Assembly: GCF_030463565.1 (NCBI RefSeq)
Contig: NC_134675.1
Coordinates: 10,127,862 to 10,191,861 of the forward strand
Reading direction: 5' to 3'
DNA: 64,000 nt
Source: Pelecanus crispus
Taxonomy: Eukaryota > Chordata > Aves > Pelecaniformes > Pelecanidae
Made by a program: the position numbers and the translations under genes. Numbering within the stretch: the stretch's first letter is position 1; each line of letters starts with the position of its first letter. Shown here piece by piece: positions 19,799 through 30,086 of the stretch. Below the pieces are notes generated by a model that was not told the DNA's origin, ran no database searches, and saw nothing but the letters and a program-made list of their open reading frames with translations.

Positions 19799-20960
19799 TG
19801 CACTGGGTTTGCGTGGAAAGGTTTCGGTAGCAGGGGGGCTACAGGGGTGGCTTCTGTGAGAAGCTGCTAGAAGCTTCCCCCATGTCCGATAGAGCCAATT
19901 CCAGCCAGCTCCAAGACGGACCCGCTGATGGCCAAGGCCGAGCCAATCAGCGACGGTGGTAGCACCTTTGTGCTAACATATTTAAGAAGGGGAAACAAAA
20001 AAAAAAAACCAAACAATGGGACACAAACTGCAGCTGGAGTGAGGAGTGAGAACACGAGAGAGGAAAGACTATGCAGACACCAAGGTGAGTGAAGAAGGAG
20101 GGGGAGGAGGTGCTTCAGGCATTGGAGCAGAGATGCCCCTGCAGCCCCTGGTGAAGACCATGGTGAGGCAGGCTGTCCCCCTGCAGCCCATGGAGGTCCA
20201 CAGTGGAGCAGATATCCACGTGCAGCCCATGGAGGACCCCATGCCAGAGCAGGAGGATGTGCCCAAAGGAGGCTGTGACCCCGTGGGAAGCCCGCGCTGG
20301 AGCAGGCTCCTGGCAGGACCTGTGGACCCGTGGAAAGAGACAAGCCCATGCTGGAGCAGGTTTGCTGGCAGGACTTGTGTCCCCATGGGGGACCCACACT
20401 GGGGCAGTCTGCTCCTGAAGGACTGCACCCCATGGAAGGGACCCATGCTGGAGCAGTTTGTGAAGAACTGTAGCCTGTGGGAAGGACCCACTTTGGAGAA
20501 GTTCGTGGAGGACTGTCTCCCATGGGTGGGACCCCACGCTGGAGCAGGGGAAGAGTGTGAGGAGTACTCCCCTTGAGGAGGAAGGAGTGGCAGAAACAAC
20601 GTGTGATGAACTGACTGCAACCCCCATTCCCCATCCCCCTGCGCTGCTCAAGGGGAGGAGGTAGAGAAAATTGGGAGTGAAGTTGTGCCCAGGAAGAAGG
20701 GAGGGGTGGGGGGAAGGTGTTTTTAAGATTTAGTTTTTATTTCTCATTATCCTACTCTGATTTGATTGGTACTAAATTAAACTGATTTTCCCCAAGTCGA
20801 GTCTGTTTTGCCCGTGACGGTAATTGCTGAGTGATCTCCCTGTCCTTATCTTGACCCACGAGCTTTTCATTATATTTTCTCTCCCCTGTCCAGTTGAGAA
20901 GGGGAGTAATAGTGCGGCTTTGATGGGCACTTGGCATCCAGCCAGGGTCAACCCACCACA
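19799..20960 (+). mobile_element. Solo LTR, family D (copy 1)
   Basis: Runs from TGCACTGGGTTTG to GGTCAACCCACCACA; about 1.16 kb. Close relative of 60653-61761. CTGC flanks both ends, which may be part of the target duplication. The middle (20110-20560) is a degenerate tandem array of GCTGGAGCAGG...GGGACCC units with a period near 60-66 bp, giving long chance ORFs on both strands. A TATTTAAG box lies near 19978. It sits in an NSA2 intron. Confidence 0.8.
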
Positions 20961-21902
20961 CTGCCTACTACAGAATGCCAGATTTGTTTAAAAACCTGAT
21001 TAATGACAAGATAAAGCTTTCTACGTATATTTTCAGGATGCCAATTTTTAATAGTAGTACAAGAAGAATACTTGCTACCTCAGATGGCTTCTGTTCCATG
21101 AAGAAATTAGGCGTTTATGGTAAAGCATTTAACAGTGCTACTGTTTTTTAAGACTAGAAATTTTTCCTTTATTCTTGTAAAACTGAAAAACCTCTCACAT
21201 ACTGTAAAATATTATATACCTATCTCTTATAACACTTTCTATTTAGTGACCTGTACTTTGTAAAGGGGACTTTACCACTAAGTACCATAATCTTTTCTGT
21301 GTCAATAAAAATCTATCCAAGGCTTCTGTGTAAGATTACTGTCAAAATAGTAATGAGGTATGATCCAACAGGCAGCCTTTATAGTGATTCTGTTGATTCC
21401 TGTAAGGAAACAGGAACAGGTATTTATAGGAAAACTACACTTTCTTAATGAATTTAATTTTTCCTCCTGTGCACTGCCAGGCAGCTAGAGCCCACATGCT
21501 GATCCTGCAGCTGTGTAAGAAAAGGCCAGGCTGGAGGCATAGCATTTCCCTTGCATACGGTCACCTCTGTGCTTCAAGTTTACTTAACAAGCCACAAGGA
21601 GGGAGTCCTAGAACAGAGTTGGCTTCTGCAGCTGACAGAATCACAGTAGCCCAAAAAAGAAGTTATTCAAAGTGCCCTTATTAAAGGCCTTCCCATGCTA
21701 ATTTGACAGCTTGTAGCTTTAACTTACCGGCATCATCTGAGTTATGGGAGTAAGAGCTGAGATATTTCAATGCAGACTGTGACTGCAGGGGCATCTCCCC
21801 ACCCTCAGCCTATTCTAAGTTTAGATTTCTACAAAGAAACTAATAAGAATGTTCTACATCAGTAGTAATCAAGTGCATTATCATAGAAAAAAGTTTCCTT
21901 AC
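20961..21902. other. NSA2 intron, no feature recognised
   Basis: AT-rich sequence between two LTRs. Nothing coding is seen. Confidence 0.6.
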
Positions 21903-22471
21903 TGTGGTGGGTTGACCTTGGCTGGATGCCAGGTGCCACCAAGTCGCTCTATCACTCCCCTCCTCAACAGGACAGGTGGGGAGAAAATGAGATGGAAAAA
22001 AACCTTGTGGGTCAAAATAAAGGCCGTTTAATAAAAAAAGCAAAAGGAAAACAAAGATTTTATTCTCTATTTCCCATCAGCAGGCAATGTCCAGCCACTT
22101 CCCGGGAAGCAGGGCTTCAGTACGCATAGCGGTTGCTCCGGAAGACAAATGTAAATAACGAATGCCCCGCCTTCCTCCTCCTTTCTCTTAGCTTTTATTG
22201 CTGAGCCAATGTCATATGGTATGGAATATCCCTTTAGTCACTTTGGGTCAGCTGTCCTGGCTATGTCCCCTCCCAAGATCTTGCCCATCCCCAGCCTGCT
22301 GGTGAGGGGGGGGAAATGTTGGGGAGACAGCCTTGATGCTGTGTGAGCACTGCTCAGCAGTAGCCAAAACACTGGTGTGTTATCAACACCTTTCTAGCTA
22401 CCAATACAAAGCACAGCACTATGATGGCTGCTATGGGGAAGACTAACTCCATCTCAGCCAGACCCAATACA
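21903..22471 (-). mobile_element. Solo LTR, family C
   Basis: Begins TGTGGTGGGTTGACC and ends CCAGACCCAATACA on the + strand, flanked by perfect 5-bp duplications CTTAC (21898-21902 and 22472-22476). Its first about 140 bases match the antisense end of family D, while the rest matches families A and B (GGTATGGAATATCCCTTTAG). It lies 70 bases from the NSA2 exon at 22546. Confidence 0.88.
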
Positions 22472-22545
22472 CTTACCACAGGAACTCAAAGCAGTAAATC
22501 AAAAGAATTATTACTTAAATGTTCTTTAAGTCTCAAGAACATTAC

Positions 22546-22722
22546 CATTGGTCAAATGAATTACTTGTGTTTAGGAGGCTTCCTAATAAACCCATCTCCA
22601 ATAAAAGAAACTTTTGTAACCATTCTCTTCCAGGCCTTCTTTCTCTTTCCTGTATGAATCACTTTTAAATCTTCTGTTTCTCCTTGTGCATGGACCTTTG
22701 ACACAGGAACCTCCCATTTCCC
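22546..22722 (-). pseudogene. NSA2: NSA2 exon with two in-frame stops
   Basis: Acceptor CCCCCAG and donor GTAATG, 59 codons, phase 0 at both ends. It reads GKWEVPVSKVHAQGETEDLK and on through RKKAWKRMVTKV. Near the end, where human has KYERFIRPM, this copy has KHK, TAA, FI, TGA, PM. The stops are at 22561-22563 and 22552-22554. Confidence 0.93.
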
Positions 22723-23069
22723 CTGGGGGGGGGGGAATAAGAAAAAGTCAATAGTCTTACATGCAACACTGCTACATGAAAGGGGACAACCAAAGCATAA
22801 AATAAAATTTCCCTAAAGAGTAGCGGTAGACCATACTTTTTATACAACTCATAGCTACTTATTTTAACTAGCATTTAAAGTTATGAAAGATCAAGATATT
22901 GCATAAGCTTACTTTGTCCTAGATTGTTCAATTATTCAATGTTTCAGGTTTTGTACAATATCAATATTTAGACTTTGCTTGTAGGCTATAGTCACCTGAG
23001 CATCAACAACACAAAGTGGTCATTGTCACAAGTAATAGTAAGTATCTAAATTTTATTACAGTTACTTAC

Positions 23070-23215
23070 AGCTTTTTCTTTTCTGTTTGGTCATGTTAGA
23101 GAGAACCTTAGCCTGGGACTGGCCCCCTCTGTCCAGCAGGTATGCTGGTACAGCTCCTTTAGGTGTTTTTTCATCATTCTTTTCCTTTGTATTTCTCTTT
23201 TCATGCATTTTAATG
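23070..23215 (-). pseudogene. NSA2: NSA2 exon with 5-nt deletion
   Basis: Acceptor TTCCTTGCAG and donor GTAAGT. Encodes [20 protein letters not shown] and [20 protein letters not shown], then MTKQKRK. The human exon would be 151 nt and end KQKRKEKA. This one is 146 nt and ends in the wrong phase for the next exon, so five bases are lost just before the donor. Confidence 0.88.
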
Positions 23216-23643
23216 CTGCAAGGAAAGAAAAACAGTATTTTTTTTTAAAACCCACTCAGTATTAAGAGTAGAAAAAAAAACATTTTTAGATATGATATCC
23301 TTTTAACTTAGCTTGTGCCTGCTCAAAATTTTCTTTTAAAAGAGATATTTGTAAACAAGTACATATTTATACTTAAGAAATAATCCTAAATACTTTTCAA
23401 GGTAAACAAGTAATTTCACTTAATATAAAAATTGACAGACTACACAGTGCATAAAATCTTGTCAATTCCCGTCAAGATAGGGACACAAGACATTCATCTT
23501 ACTAAGGAATTTCTGAATGGCTTAAAACAAGCAGCCTAACTCTCAAAGCCAAGCACTTTGAGAGACAGTAGCCTTCCTCTCTGAAAAAAAAAAACCACCC
23601 CACACTACTACTCTTCTGAGATTTGATGGCCATGCTTACAAAT

Positions 23644-23652
23644 CTGAGGCGT
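23644..23652 (-). pseudogene. NSA2: Probable NSA2 first coding exon, start lost
   Basis: On the minus strand this reads ACG CCT CAG followed by ATTTGTAAG. NSA2 begins Met-Pro-Gln and I recall the first coding exon holding only these three codons. The match implies ATG to ACG and donor GT to AT. With nine bases the assignment rests on position between the promoter-like region and the next exon. Confidence 0.45.
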
Positions 23653-24078
23653 GCTCCTTCTTCCTTTCCCCACTGGCCCCACCACCTAACCGCCCCGGGT
23701 TCTGTCCTCCTGCCCCAACCTGACAGACCCAGGCAGCAAAAAGCTCCGTCCTGGCCTCTCCCATTCCGTTTTTCCCCTCTTCTGTCTGTAACTGTCCCGG
23801 CTGGGTCCGGGCCTGGGTCCGGGCATGGGCCTGGGCCAGGGCCTGGGCTTGCTCTTGTCACAGTCCTCGAGTGTCGTTCTGCTCTGTAAGCCGAGGTTTG
23901 GCCTTTTTAAAGTTCATCTAGAGGCAGAAGATAGCATAGGGGCCAGCTGAGTAACGCATAAGTGGTTCGTAACACGTTAGGCAGGGGAATGTTGGTTTGC
24001 AAGGTGCCGGTTGTGTAACCGGGGAACCAGCCAGGACAGTTGCGGACAGAAGAGGGGAAAAACGGCTCATGGAGCTCG
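23653..24078. promoter_or_regulatory. Presumed shared NSA2/GFM2 promoter region
   Basis: The only GC-rich stretch in this part of the window, between divergent NSA2 and GFM2. It contains CCGCCCCGGG near 23691, a (GGGYCY)n-like array at about 23800-23852, and a possible GFM2 first exon ending at 24078 before GTGAGG. The bidirectional role is inferred from gene order. Confidence 0.5.
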
Positions 24079-24809
24079 GTGAGGTGGACTTATAATTGAT
24101 AGTATGAAGGCAATACTTCTTTTCCTGCTTTCCTGTTTAGCAAACTATAGCAGTGACTATAGAAAATGGATATTTGGCTCATAAGATGAGGGGGTGGAAG
24201 TGAGCTGTATGCAAGTTTCCTTTATCGTGAAACTCTACCACGAATCATAAAATCAGTAGAGCTGTATGTTGATGGCTCCTTAAATAAGTAGTAATCAGCT
24301 AGGAATATTTTTGAAGCTTCTGCACTTGGGCATTGTGTTGCAGTGGTTTTGGTGATGCTTAGAAGCTCGTAGTATTTAATATTTTCTTTTAGTTCTGTTC
24401 CAAAAATGTACTTTTCCCTGACCCATCTCCTTTAAGATCAGAAGAGCTATTTATGCTTCACTGACTGGTAATCAGGACTCTAGAGCTTATTTGAGTGTGA
24501 GTGTAAACTCTGATGTTAATTTTTCTGCTTTGCTGATTGTAAATTTCTTTGAGAAATATATTTAGTGTTTTGTGAGCATACAGTTATGCTGCATTTTTAA
24601 GGCTTAATAACATTATTTTTACAGATCTGACACTGATTTAACCTGCAAAGCAGTAAACTGAAATACAGTAACCTGATCTAACTTGAAAAACAATTAAGTT
24701 TCATGATTGATTTATGTAGAAGTAGTATAGTTACCTGCTTTCTGTCATAAACATTTTGTACAATGTTTACTTATCTTGGCAGGGAACAGCTTTAGAGACA
24801 GGAGCCAGA

Positions 24810-24872
24810 ATGTTGAGAATTATGAGGAAATCTTCAGTGAATGTATTGAAGTTATCAAGTTTGTGCAGTGAG
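24810..24872 (+). pseudogene. GFM2: GFM2 first coding exon (probable)
   Basis: ATG at 24810 opens MLRIMRKSSVNVLKLSSLCS E, then donor GTAAAA. It looks like the N-terminal mitochondrial leader. Its phase (0) does not join the open frame of the next exon, so either an indel has occurred or a different donor or start is used. Confidence 0.5.
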
Positions 24873-25442
24873 GTAAAATTTTTCCCAAATTTTGGTACTT
24901 TATCTGTGAGTAAAAGAAATATTCAGGTTACTCTGAGTAAACTTTTTTTTTTTTGGCTTTAGTTTAAAAATTGGTATCCAAACAGGACGCATAATTTCAT
25001 GTTGGAATTGGGCTTCACGTAAGTCAGAACGTGGAAGTTGGGTTTGTAATTTTTCTGTAAACTTTTTTAGTTACCTGTGATTTTGATTGCCTAACATTTT
25101 TCATTGTTAAATTTATATTATTTACACAAATATTTAGATGTATTTAAAATATTGAGGTTACTGACAACTTGTTTTGACGCTATCATAGATTTTTACTGGA
25201 CTTCCCAAATAATATTGGGGTTGGACTTAGTTTAAACCTTGATGCTACCATCGTCATGCTTCTGCTTCCAAATATCTGGTATTTTGAGCTTATATAAATA
25301 TCTAACAACAGTATCAGTTCCTGCAGATATTTTTTGAGTTTATTTTTCTGTAACGGGCAAAAATATACCAACGAAGTAATTATTTATAATGATAACTTTT
25401 CTATATGATTTTTTTTCCCCCTTTTAAGCATGTGTATTTCAG

Positions 25443-25513
25443 GAAGACAAAAATGAGAGTCATAAGTGTGACACAGCAAAACTGCAGTCTAAGAAACTAT
25501 AGTTCTCCACCAG
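25443..25513 (+). pseudogene. GFM2: GFM2 leader exon
   Basis: Acceptor ATTTCAG and donor GTATAAG. The open frame reads KTKMRVISVTQQNCSLRNYS SPP, comparable with the human NCSSLPG region. In the frame expected from the upstream exon it would meet a TAG. A Met within it could serve as a start. Confidence 0.65.
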
Positions 25514-27346
25514 GTATAAGTTTAAATTATTTTCTTAATAGTAGGGATTACTCTCAAAATGAGTAAGAATACTTTCTGAATTGTGTTTTACTATATTCTT
25601 TTGGTCATTATTTATAGAATTTGGTGTATGAAGCACAAACAGAGCAGTTAAAAGGTTCAAGGACTGAAAAGAAGTGTTCTGTATTGCTGCTGTTTTCTCA
25701 GTAGACATATGGTATAAAGCCTTTAGGAAATAAGAAAAAGAAAAGATATAGATGTATAAGAAGTCAGGTCAGCTGTGAAGTGTGCTGGAACCCCTGTCCA
25801 GTTGCCTGAAGTATTAATTGGTTATCAAGTAACTGACAATAGCCAGCATGTTGGACAAGGGGAAAAAGACAGGAATCTGATTAAATAGAAAGAAGTTCTA
25901 AGTTATCATTAGTGTATTTTCTTTTCAAACTCAGGATAAAAGAGAATAATAAGAATAAGATACTTGGAAAACAAAGTTTCAATTAAAAGCTGCACTGAGA
26001 TTAAATGGAAATCGATTGACATAAGGTAGTGATGGGAGTCAGGGCTGCTTTTTCCATGATGTTTTCTATCAAGATGGAGATAGGAAGAAAATATTGGTAA
26101 CTGGTTGGTAACAAACTTCCTTTCAAAAAAAAAAATCATTAATGGGATTCAGCACTATGTATGTTAGCAAAAGTCTTTAACCTGCAGTCATGTACCTGAG
26201 AAGACTTACTCTTCTTAGTTGCTAATGTCAACACAGTCTCTGTTGCTACGTATTACTGTTTCTATGTAGTTGTCTATGCAATGTCCCTGCTGCCTACTGT
26301 ATTTATCCCTAGTTTTGCTGTGCTGAATACCTCAGTGTGTCACGTGGAGGTAGAGGTTCATTCCATGCACAAGAAAATATTGGGACTTAGACGAGCAAGA
26401 AATCTCAAACATACTAATGTGTTATTTTGTGGGTTATTTTAGAAACTGGAGGGGAAAAGGCAGTGTTAGTTGGAGTTTTTATTGGGGAGGGTGGTGGTGG
26501 TGGTGGGTGGAGTGGGTAGGGGGTGTTGGTGAATTTCCAGCCTGCTACCTTGCTTCTCGTAAGATCAGTCTTTTTCCTTATCGAGATGCTAACCTATGAG
26601 ATGCCTCTTTAATGTCTCTCTGATGAAAGAGATGATCTGTAGATGGTGAAGGAATTTTAGTTTATTGTTGAATTCTGTTTGGACTATCAAAGATAAACTA
26701 AAGTACTAGGAAAGTGAGTTCCTGAAACACAACTTAAATGGCTTGAGTAACTGAATTATAGATTAATTTCATAAAAATTTAGCTTGGCAGCTTATTTTCC
26801 AACTAAATAGGGTATGAGAGAGGAAATATCTTTCAAGAAAATAAGAATTTAAAACTCCTCAGTCCCATGTTTTCTTAACCTAGGTCAGTTTACATTTTCT
26901 CCCCAAGAATTATGCTGTCTAGCTTCAGTACTTAAAGGAGAAATGACTTTTGAAATTTGTTATTTAATAGCCAGTTAAGATGAATGTCAGCATCACAGTT
27001 GTCTTGAACTGTAGCATGTTTTGTTATTGCTTCCGCAGAGTAAGATTTTAGTGTGCTGATGATACTTTTCTGTGTTGGCTTTTTCCTATTGTTTCTAAAT
27101 AACAGCTGTTTTGAAGAGTTTCTCTTTATTTAAGAGAGAGAGATATTTGTTGAAAATTAAGTACGTATCTTTAGAAATTTGAGGTGATAGGGATTACGGA
27201 TTGTCATGAGTTGTGGCTCTGAATCTTTTTTTGGATAAGCTTTTTAGGAGTTTTCTTAAATATATTTAATTTTGTTAAAATCCATAATTTCTACATTGGG
27301 ATCAGTCTGACAAATTGTTGTTTTGTTTTGTTTTGTTTGTCTCCAG

Positions 27347-27392
27347 GAGATATTAAGTCTCTATGTTCTGTCATTAATCCTTGTATATCCGG
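27347..27392 (+). pseudogene. GFM2: GFM2 exon, GDIKSLCSVINP
   Basis: Acceptor GTCTCCAG and donor GTATGTC, encoding GDIKSLCSVINPCISG across its borders. Human has NDIKSLHSIINP at this place. Phases agree with the exons either side. Confidence 0.85.
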
Positions 27393-27599
27393 GTATGTCA
27401 TGCTAGCTTATTTTTTGGATGTAACTGCCAGTCAGAGCAGTTGATGTGATAAAAAGTCATGGGTTGTTACTATGCCCGTCATGTGCATAGTTTATGTGCA
27501 TGTTCTAAATTAAAGTTAGTACTTCCTTACTTTTACCCTTCTGACATTTCAATATAGAACAGTTGTTGGTGTCTTGGACTGATAAAACGTGAGTCTCTC

Positions 27600-28175
27600 G
27601 TTTACATCATCAGAACCAAAATTGGCCTCTTGGGGAAGCTCCAAATTCATGGTGGTTGCTGGGAGCTGAACGAGGGGGAAGGAATGTCTTGGCAACTAGA
27701 CCACCACCATGGGCAGTGCTCTCAGCCATGTTAGATGAGGGCCTTAGTAATGAGGGCAAGGTGATTAGGGGCTGAGCTGCCAAAGGAATGGCATGGGGGT
27801 GAAGCTCCTTTGGAAGACTACTTCTGTCCTGAGGGCGAATTCAGCTAGCATTTATGGTGAATATGGGGGCTGATCACAAGCCAGTGATGCGTAGAGCCAG
27901 TGAAGCAGTTTTGGAAGCCTCTGGGCAAGGTACTTCAGAAAGGAAGATTTGGCTGAACAGAATCAAGGACAACTTCATGGGAACTTGGATGCTAGATTTG
28001 GGGCATAAAGGGTATATGTGCAATGGATTGTTTCAGGCACCAGGGGTTAGGGATTGGGATGGACGAGAGGGTGGAGGGGCCGTTTTTGTCTGTGGGGAGG
28101 GAAGATGGGTGCAGAATGAGGCCAAGAAGTGGCCTTCCCCAGAAGTGAAGCATGGAAACCTCTTCCAAAACTTTT
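27600..28175. other. GC-rich segment of unknown origin in GFM2 intron
   Basis: Noticeably richer in G and C than the intron around it, with a 107-codon + ORF at 27854-28177. I recognise neither a domain nor a repeat family. It may be an unclassified inserted element. Confidence 0.4.
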
Positions 28176-28368
28176 GAATACTACTGTTCTGAAGAAAATC
28201 CACCATTTCAGTACTAACATAATTCAGTATCAGAATGTACACTATATCAGTTATGCATCAGAGGAAAAATGTTATTCATCTGGTGTGCTATTCTCAGTGA
28301 ATATTAATTGTTTACATCACTGAATAAAAAAATTACCACAGTAAAGGCAATGTTTTTGCTTTATGCAG

Positions 28369-28466
28369 AATCCGTAACAGTGGCATTATGGCCCACATTG
28401 ATGTAGGGAAAACTATGATGACAGAGAGAATGCTGTATTATTCTGGATACATAAGAGCACTTGGCA
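28369..28466 (+). pseudogene. GFM2: GFM2 exon with P-loop
   Basis: Acceptor TTTATGCAG. Encodes [20 protein letters not shown] and [12 protein letters not shown]. The GKT of the P-loop is kept, but the two Thr after it, near-invariant in the family, are Met-Met. Donor is GTTAGA. Confidence 0.92.
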
Positions 28467-29507
28467 GTTAGAAATACTTTTTGTATTTCAGTAGCTTTGA
28501 GAGATTTAATAGTATACAATAACATGCAGTGCAGTTAGAGTTTGCTGGTAGAATACTTAGCATAGAAGCCAGTTGTTTCAAAGTTGTGCTGCAATATAAT
28601 GAAATTCTGATGCACTTTATATTCTAAGGCAGTTGTACTTTGAGAGATCATAGATTAATATTTTTCTTTTAGGGCATTATGATTTATTTAACATTAATTA
28701 GAGGTTCTCCTTGTTTTACATATTGTTCATTGGCTGTTCTGGTAAAGCTGTTTCTTCAGTTCTCTTTTGACCTGTAAAGAAACCAGATTAACAAAAGGTA
28801 ACCATTTCTTTTGAAAACCATAACACAGGAAGAATTCCTTGCTTCAACAACTCTCACAAAAATCTTCAAGATTGAAAGGGTCACAGCAGCCTCCATTTGT
28901 GCTACCTTTTGACCTTTTAAATTTAATCCCCCGTTCTCTGCTGTGTATGAGAATGTTAGAAGATATTAGGTTTGTGGAGCAGTTGAATTTGGTGGCCTGT
29001 TTGTTTGAAAATGTGGAACTGCTTCTCTTTTTATTAAAAACTAAAAAAAAAACCCCACAAACAAAACCAAACTTCTTACTCATTTGGGTTTGTTTTTTTT
29101 TAACTTAAGTTTAGTTTTAACTTAATTAACTTTTTTAATTACTAAATTTTAAAGTGTCAGTCAGATTCCATACAATGAGTGCAGCCGGGTTTTTTAAAAC
29201 TGTAGTTTGTCATGATTTTAGACTTTGCTTTAGTTTTTAAGTTTCTTGCAGTGTTACCTAGGATTAAGAACAACAAAAAAGGTTGTTGGAATTGCTTGTC
29301 TTTGACTTACAGAGCATTTGTTCCCTAGAAAGGGAGCCTGAGTAAATTAGCTGACATTATAATTTTCTGAAAAAGGCTAGTTTTCATAGCATATACGTAT
29401 ACAAAAGGGACAGTATTTCCAAATCTCTCTCAGCATCTTTATTCCAAGACAACTTCAGCTTTTTAATTATATACATACCCAACTGTAATCCTGCTTCCTG
29501 TTCATAG
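28467..29507 (+). other. GFM2 intron, no feature recognised
   Basis: AT-rich sequence with A- and T-runs near 29040-29110. Earlier introns (24873-25442, 25514-27346 and 27393-28368) are similar, apart from a GGT-rich patch at 26480-26530 and the GC-rich segment above. Confidence 0.6.
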
Positions 29508-29632
29508 ATGTTGATGATGGGGACACAGTGACAGATTTTATGGTATGAGAGCGAGAACATGGTATTACCATTCAGTCTGCTGCTGTTATGTTTGACTGGA
29601 AAGACTGCAGAATCAATCTGATTGACATCCCA
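29508..29632 (+). pseudogene. GFM2: GFM2 exon with in-frame TGA
   Basis: Acceptor TTCATAG. Encodes VDDGDTVTDFMV, TGA at 29546-29548, then [20 protein letters not shown] and RINLIDIP. Human has Ala-Gln before ERERGIT, so the stop replaces Gln. The end reads CCCAGTACTACG: either the last exon base or the GT is lost relative to the phase needed. Confidence 0.93.
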
Positions 29633-30038
29633 GTACTACGCTTTAGCAGTACTCACGTTATTAGGAGAGAGCAGATGAGGTGGGGTGTCATAGAACATAA
29701 GTCTTAGTTTTAAATATGATGCTATATTTAATTGGTTGAATTGTTGCAGTAAAAAGGCCTATATTGAGCTCTGTTCAGCTTTGGCCAATTATTGTTTGCT
29801 GGTGCCTAATCCAGCTTGTTTAAAGTGAGCTCAGATATTTCCACACTAAATTGCTCTCAGTTCTGGGATTGCAATGTAACAATCTTGTGTGTTTCAAGGA
29901 CTGATGGGTGTATTTCTCTGAAAGTGAAGACAGGGTTGTTTTGACACAATTTAAAAAGAAATGAAAAAAAAAATTGTAATGACCTGTTGATGTTGCCTGT
30001 TTGATTTATGACTGTATAAAAGGAAGGTTGTTTTTTAG

Positions 30039-30086
30039 ATCATGTGGACTTTACAGTGGAAGTTGAGCATTACTTGAGAGTCCTGG
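30039..30086 (+). pseudogene. GFM2: GFM2 exon cut off by CR1 junction
   Basis: Acceptor TTTTTTAG then HVDFTVEVEHYLRVL, matching [20 protein letters not shown] of the family. After RVL the sequence leaves the GFM2 pattern and meets TGA, then interior CR1 sequence from about 30100. Confidence 0.88.

Larger units (their letters stand above)
18490..23652 (-). pseudogene. NSA2: NSA2 unitary-type pseudogene with introns
   Basis: NSA2 is a nucleolar factor for maturation of the 27S pre-rRNA and 60S ribosomal subunit, normally 260 residues and extremely conserved. Recognisable exons on the minus strand are 23644-23652 (probable), 23070-23215, 22546-22722, 19455-19647 and 18490-18557. Lesions seen: initiator ATG reads ACG at 23650-23652; first donor GT reads AT; the exon for residues 4 to about 62 is not found in the roughly 430 bases between neighbouring exons; 5 nt are missing at the end of the 23070-23215 exon; TAA at 22561-22563 and TGA at 22552-22554 are in frame. 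It is intron-bearing, so it is not a retrocopy. It lies convergent to FAM169A and divergent from GFM2, as in human. Two LTRs sit in its introns. Confidence 0.9.
24810..30086 (+). pseudogene. GFM2: GFM2 5' part, decayed and truncated
   Basis: GFM2 encodes mitochondrial elongation factor G2, the GTPase that splits mitoribosomes in recycling. Six exon-like pieces remain: 24810-24872, 25443-25513, 27347-27392, 28369-28466, 29508-29632 and 30039-30086. They cover the transit-peptide region and the start of the GTP-binding domain: AHIDVGKT (G1), the switch region, and the beginning of the IDTPGHVDF (G3) box, split by an intron. Lesions: TGA at 29546-29548 where the family has Gln; the donor after the fifth exon is damaged; the G of DTPG/GHVDF is changed; the sixth exon runs into CR1 sequence. 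The remaining about 15 exons of the gene are not seen. Introns are retained, and orientation opposite NSA2 is as in human. Confidence 0.88.

Noticed and set aside
19867..20634. 255-codon minus ORF and a 176-codon plus ORF in family D LTR
   Set aside because: They arise from tandem repeats with a period near a multiple of three, on both strands, and are broken in copy 2 (60735-61448).
26480..26530. GGT-rich patch as a functional G-quadruplex
   Set aside because: It could fold, but there is no context linking it to a promoter or gene end.
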